NCBI GenBank assembly: GCA_946480085.1
Contig: CAMLHZ010000004.1
Span: 124,001 to 188,000, forward strand
Source: an uncultured Flavobacteriales bacterium
GTDB lineage: Bacteria; Bacteroidota; Bacteroidia; Flavobacteriales; Crocinitomicaceae
DNA length: 64,000 nucleotides
Reading direction: 5' to 3'
Below are positions 61,388-64,000 of the stretch, one piece after another. The position numbers and the translations under genes are program-made. The notes under the pieces were generated by a model. It did no database searches, was not told the DNA's origin, and saw nothing but the letters and a program-made list of their open reading frames with translations. Positions within the stretch are counted from its first letter, which is position 1, and every line of letters begins with the position of its first letter.

Positions 61388-62797
61388 ATGAAACTGAATA
61401 GTTCATCAACATACAATAATCAAGATGCATTTGTTCTTCTTCTTTCCAAGAAAGGATTGGGAACAGATGAATTGCCGAAAGGCCTCCCAAAGCACATTCA
61501 GGAAGAAATCAAATCCTACAACGAAAGCGATTCAAAAGCATTAGAACATAGAACTTACAAGGAAAAACATTACTTCTTCGTTAAGCTTCAAAAAACGAAT
61601 GAGGAATACCGTTTACTTGGAAATAAAGTTCGCTCTGCATTGCCAAAAAGCAGCACATCTATTTTCGTTTCCGGAAGCAAAGACAGTTGTTTCTATTTCA
61701 CAGAAGGGTTGGTTTTATCCAATTATCAATTCCTGAAATACAGAACAGAAAGCGATAAGGAAAGGTATCATTTAACTCAGGTAGATTTTTCGGAAAAGAT
61801 TAGTCAGGACAAAATCAACGAGCTTAAAGCTATTCTACATTCTGTTAGCTGGGCAAGAGACATGGTGAATGAACCTGTTTCCTACCTAACTGCTGAGCAA
61901 TTTGCTACAGAAATGGAGTTAAAGGCAAAAGAATTAGGCATTCAGGCTAAAGTGCTTCAGAAATCGCAAATTGAAGCCTTGAAAATGGGTGGATTACTTG
62001 CTGTGAATAAAGGTTCTATAGATCCACCAACATTTACCATTTTAGAATACAAACCAAAGAAACCAGTAAACAAAAAACCGATTGTTTTGGTCGGAAAAGG
62101 CGTTGTTTATGATACAGGAGGATTGAGTTTAAAGCCAACTCCCGGTTCAATGGATTCCATGAAATGTGATATGGGCGGAGCTGCAATGATGGCCGGAACT
62201 ATTTTCGCAGCAGCTGAAATGAAATTGGATGTTCATTTGATCGTTTTGATTCCGGCAACGGATAATCGTCCTGGAGGAAACGCATATGCGCCAGGCGATA
62301 TAATCACCATGTTTGACGGAACAACAGTTGAAGTATTGAATACGGATGCAGAAGGCAGACTCATTCTTGCCGATGCGTTAGCTTACTCGAACAAATTGAA
62401 TCCTGAGTTGGTGATTGACGCTGCAACATTAACAGGCGCAGCAGTTCGCGCAATTGGTCAAAAGGCTTCTTGCGTAATGGGAAATGCCGATCAAAAAATA
62501 CTGGATAAATTATGTGAAGCCGGAATGGAAACAGACGAACGTGCTGTTCTTCTTCCTTTCTGGGACGACTATTTCGAAGAAATGAAATCTAAAATTGCCG
62601 ACTTGAACAATTTGGGAGGTGGAATGGCAGGAATGATTACCGCTGGTAAATTCTTAGAATATTTCGTGAAATCTCCTTACGTTCACTTCGATATTGCCGG
62701 TCCGGCGTACCTGGAAAAACCACAGAACTATCGTGGTCATGGCGGAACAGGTTATGGAATTCGTCTTTTGATTCACTTCTTAAAAAATTGGAACTAA
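61388..62797 (+). CDS. Leucyl aminopeptidase, M17 family
   Basis: 469 residues from the ATG at 61388; an in-frame ATG at 61334 lies inside the terminator and is rejected. An N-terminal domain precedes the catalytic domain with metal-site motifs: VGKGVVYDTGGLSLKPTPGS, MKCDMGGAAMM and the family signature NTDAEGRLILADAL. M17 enzymes are two-metal hexamers that remove N-terminal residues, here likely in the cytoplasm for peptide turnover. The stop overlaps the pdxA start as TAATG. Confidence 0.93.
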   Translation: MKLNSSSTYNNQDAFVLLLSKKGLGTDELPKGLPKHIQEEIKSYNESDSKALEHRTYKEKHYFFVKLQKTNEEYRLLGNKVRSALPKSSTSIFVSGSKDSCFYFTEGLVLSNYQFLKYRTESDKERYHLTQVDFSEKISQDKINELKAILHSVSWARDMVNEPVSYLTAEQFATEMELKAKELGIQAKVLQKSQIEALKMGGLLAVNKGSIDPPTFTILEYKPKKPVNKKPIVLVGKGVVYDTGGLSLKPTPGSMDSMKCDMGGAAMMAGTIFAAAEMKLDVHLIVLIPATDNRPGGNAYAPGDIITMFDGTTVEVLNTDAEGRLILADALAYSNKLNPELVIDAATLTGAAVRAIGQKASCVMGNADQKILDKLCEAGMETDERAVLLPFWDDYFEEMKSKIADLNNLGGGMAGMITAGKFLEYFVKSPYVHFDIAGPAYLEKPQNYRGHGGTGYGIRLLIHFLKNWN

Positions 62798-63912
62798 TGG
62801 AAAGCAAGCACAACGAAAAAGAAGTGGTAAACACAACTCCTGTTAGAGTTGGTATATCAGTTGGTGATGTGAATGGTATTGGTCCGGAAGTTATTATTAA
62901 AGCTTTAAGCGACAATCGAATTTTACTCGACTGCACACCAGTTATTTATGCATCTACAAAAACATTCGCGTTCCATAAGAAATTGCTGAATGATGTAGAA
63001 TTCAACTACCAAACATGCAAAGGAGCGCTTGAAGCTCAACCACGTAAAATCAACATGGTAAATGTTTGGAACGACGAAATGACATTCGACATTGGTAAAG
63101 GAACAGAAGAATCGGGTAAATACGCCTTTCTTTCATTAGAAAAAGCAACGGAAGATTTGGCAGCAGGAAAAATTGATGTTTTGGTTACAGCACCAATTTC
63201 AAAAGAAGCCATTGGTAAAGCAGGCTTTAAGTTTCCCGGGCATACTGAATTCTTAGCGCATTTAGCAGGAATGGATGAAGCTTTGATGATGATGGTTGGT
63301 CAAGAATTGCGAGTGGCTCTTGTAACAGCTCATGTTCCATTAAAAGATGTTCCTACAACATTGACAAAAGAGAAAATTGTTGCTAAGATCAGAGCTGTTG
63401 ACGCTGCTTTGAAGAAAGATTTCGGAATTCAGCGACCCCGAATTGCCGTTTTTGGATTAAATCCGCACGCAAGTGAAAATGGGAAAATGGGAACAGAAGA
63501 GCAGGAAATCATTTCACCGGCAATTCAACAAGCCCGAAATGAAGACATTTTTGCAACCGGTCCATTTCCGGCTGACGGATTTTTCGGATCGAATTCAAGA
63601 TCAAATTTCGACGCCGTACTAGCCATGTATCATGACCAGGGATTGGCAGCTTTCAAGGCATTGGCTTTTGAAGAAGGAGTTAACTACACAGCTGGTTTAC
63701 CAATAGTTAGAACTTCACCTGACCATGGAACGGCATTCGACATAGCAGGTAAAAACATCGCAAACGCACAATCGATGAGAAGTGCAATTTATTTGGCAAT
63801 TGACGCATTCAGAACACGAAAATTTCTGAAGGAAGTTGCTCAAAATCCGCTTCAACCTCAAGATTCAGGATCGAAGGGTAAAAAGCGATACGATAGAGAA
63901 GAAATAGAGTAA
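62797..63912 (+). CDS. pdxA: 4-hydroxythreonine-4-phosphate dehydrogenase
   Basis: Oxidises 4-phosphohydroxy-L-threonine in pyridoxal phosphate synthesis (DXP-dependent route). 371 residues from the ATG at 62797: GISVGDVNGIGPEVIIKAL, FPGHTEFLAHL, VTAHVPLKDVP, GLNPHASENGKMG and MYHDQGLAAFKAL with metal-binding histidines. A TTG nine nt earlier, inside the aminopeptidase gene, is a less likely start. The basic C-terminal tail (KGKKRYDREEIE) goes beyond the usual end. Confidence 0.95.
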   Translation: MESKHNEKEVVNTTPVRVGISVGDVNGIGPEVIIKALSDNRILLDCTPVIYASTKTFAFHKKLLNDVEFNYQTCKGALEAQPRKINMVNVWNDEMTFDIGKGTEESGKYAFLSLEKATEDLAAGKIDVLVTAPISKEAIGKAGFKFPGHTEFLAHLAGMDEALMMMVGQELRVALVTAHVPLKDVPTTLTKEKIVAKIRAVDAALKKDFGIQRPRIAVFGLNPHASENGKMGTEEQEIISPAIQQARNEDIFATGPFPADGFFGSNSRSNFDAVLAMYHDQGLAAFKALAFEEGVNYTAGLPIVRTSPDHGTAFDIAGKNIANAQSMRSAIYLAIDAFRTRKFLKEVAQNPLQPQDSGSKGKKRYDREEIE

Positions 63913-63967
63913 AAGGCAAAATCTCTAATTTTTTATGGTAAGAAGTAGACTTTCGTTTAATTTTTAC

Positions 63968-63975
63968 TACCTTTG
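63968..63975 (+). promoter_or_regulatory. -7 box for a gene starting at the right edge
   Basis: TACCTTTG matches TAnnTTTG. A GTG at 63994 followed by AAG could open the next gene. In many Bacteroidota pdxA is followed by a YceD/DUF177 gene and rpmF, so that is a reasonable guess, but only two codons are visible. Confidence 0.45.
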
Positions 63976-64000
63976 CCGACCAATTTTTGCATAGTGAAGA

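Overview
The window is 64 kb of AT-rich chromosomal DNA that reads as a member of the Bacteroidota, order Flavobacteriales, and plausibly close to Crocinitomicaceae/Fluviicola (the family is inference). Supporting signs are an alternative complex III (ActA-F) operon, type IX secretion C-terminal sorting domains, signal peptides ending in FGQ/FSQ/SAQ, many TAnnTTTG -7 promoter boxes, almost no Shine-Dalgarno sequences, and a B12-dependent two-subunit methylmalonyl-CoA mutase. No rRNA, tRNA, CRISPR array, integrase, transposase or phage gene was found. Nearly everything looks like core genome, and the unusual material lies mostly between genes.

Layout. 1-12143: one minus-strand respiratory operon actA-B-C-D-E-F-coxB-coxA, encoding a quinol-oxidising complex and its aa3-type oxidase, closed by a strong hairpin. 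12300-19330: a SPOR protein, a large T9SS surface protein with six metal-binding-type repeats, and a Wzz / O-antigen-ligase / riboflavin synthase cluster. 19358-29068: a LysM protein, bestrophin, purT plus a BaiN-type flavoprotein, a PQQ-type propeller, a coupled surE / small membrane protein / lpxB unit, and a SpoIID protein. 29132-37921: FtsB/DivIC-like protein, a TPR-like secreted protein, and a six-gene minus-strand run joining an LtaS-type sulfatase, a lipid kinase, a DinB-like protein, an EI24 protein and mutA-scpA. 38160-49257: ChaN, a saccharopine dehydrogenase-like enzyme, an RluB-type pseudouridine synthase, an outer-membrane protein, lysS, a T9SS-exported amidase, and gpsA. 49258-53793: RidA, a small TPR protein, an RlmI-type methyltransferase, and a four-gene signalling operon (small conserved protein, 7-TM protein, histidine kinase, NarL-type regulator). 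53794-64000: a DUF3606-like protein, YgiQ radical SAM protein, a lipoprotein, a 1331-residue MORN_2-type repeat protein, leucyl aminopeptidase and pdxA.

Most notable signals. (1) The four-gene signalling operon has overlapping genes and three near-palindromic 14-bp operator-like sites upstream. (2) Six genes have a TAnnTTTG box ending only 4-5 nt before the ATG, predicting leaderless mRNAs. (3) A 116-nt intergenic element at 23728-23843 folds on paper into a clean four-way junction. (4) Several families of short inverted-repeat elements are nested in each other, in a terminator loop, and in one case read through as the C-terminus of a protein.
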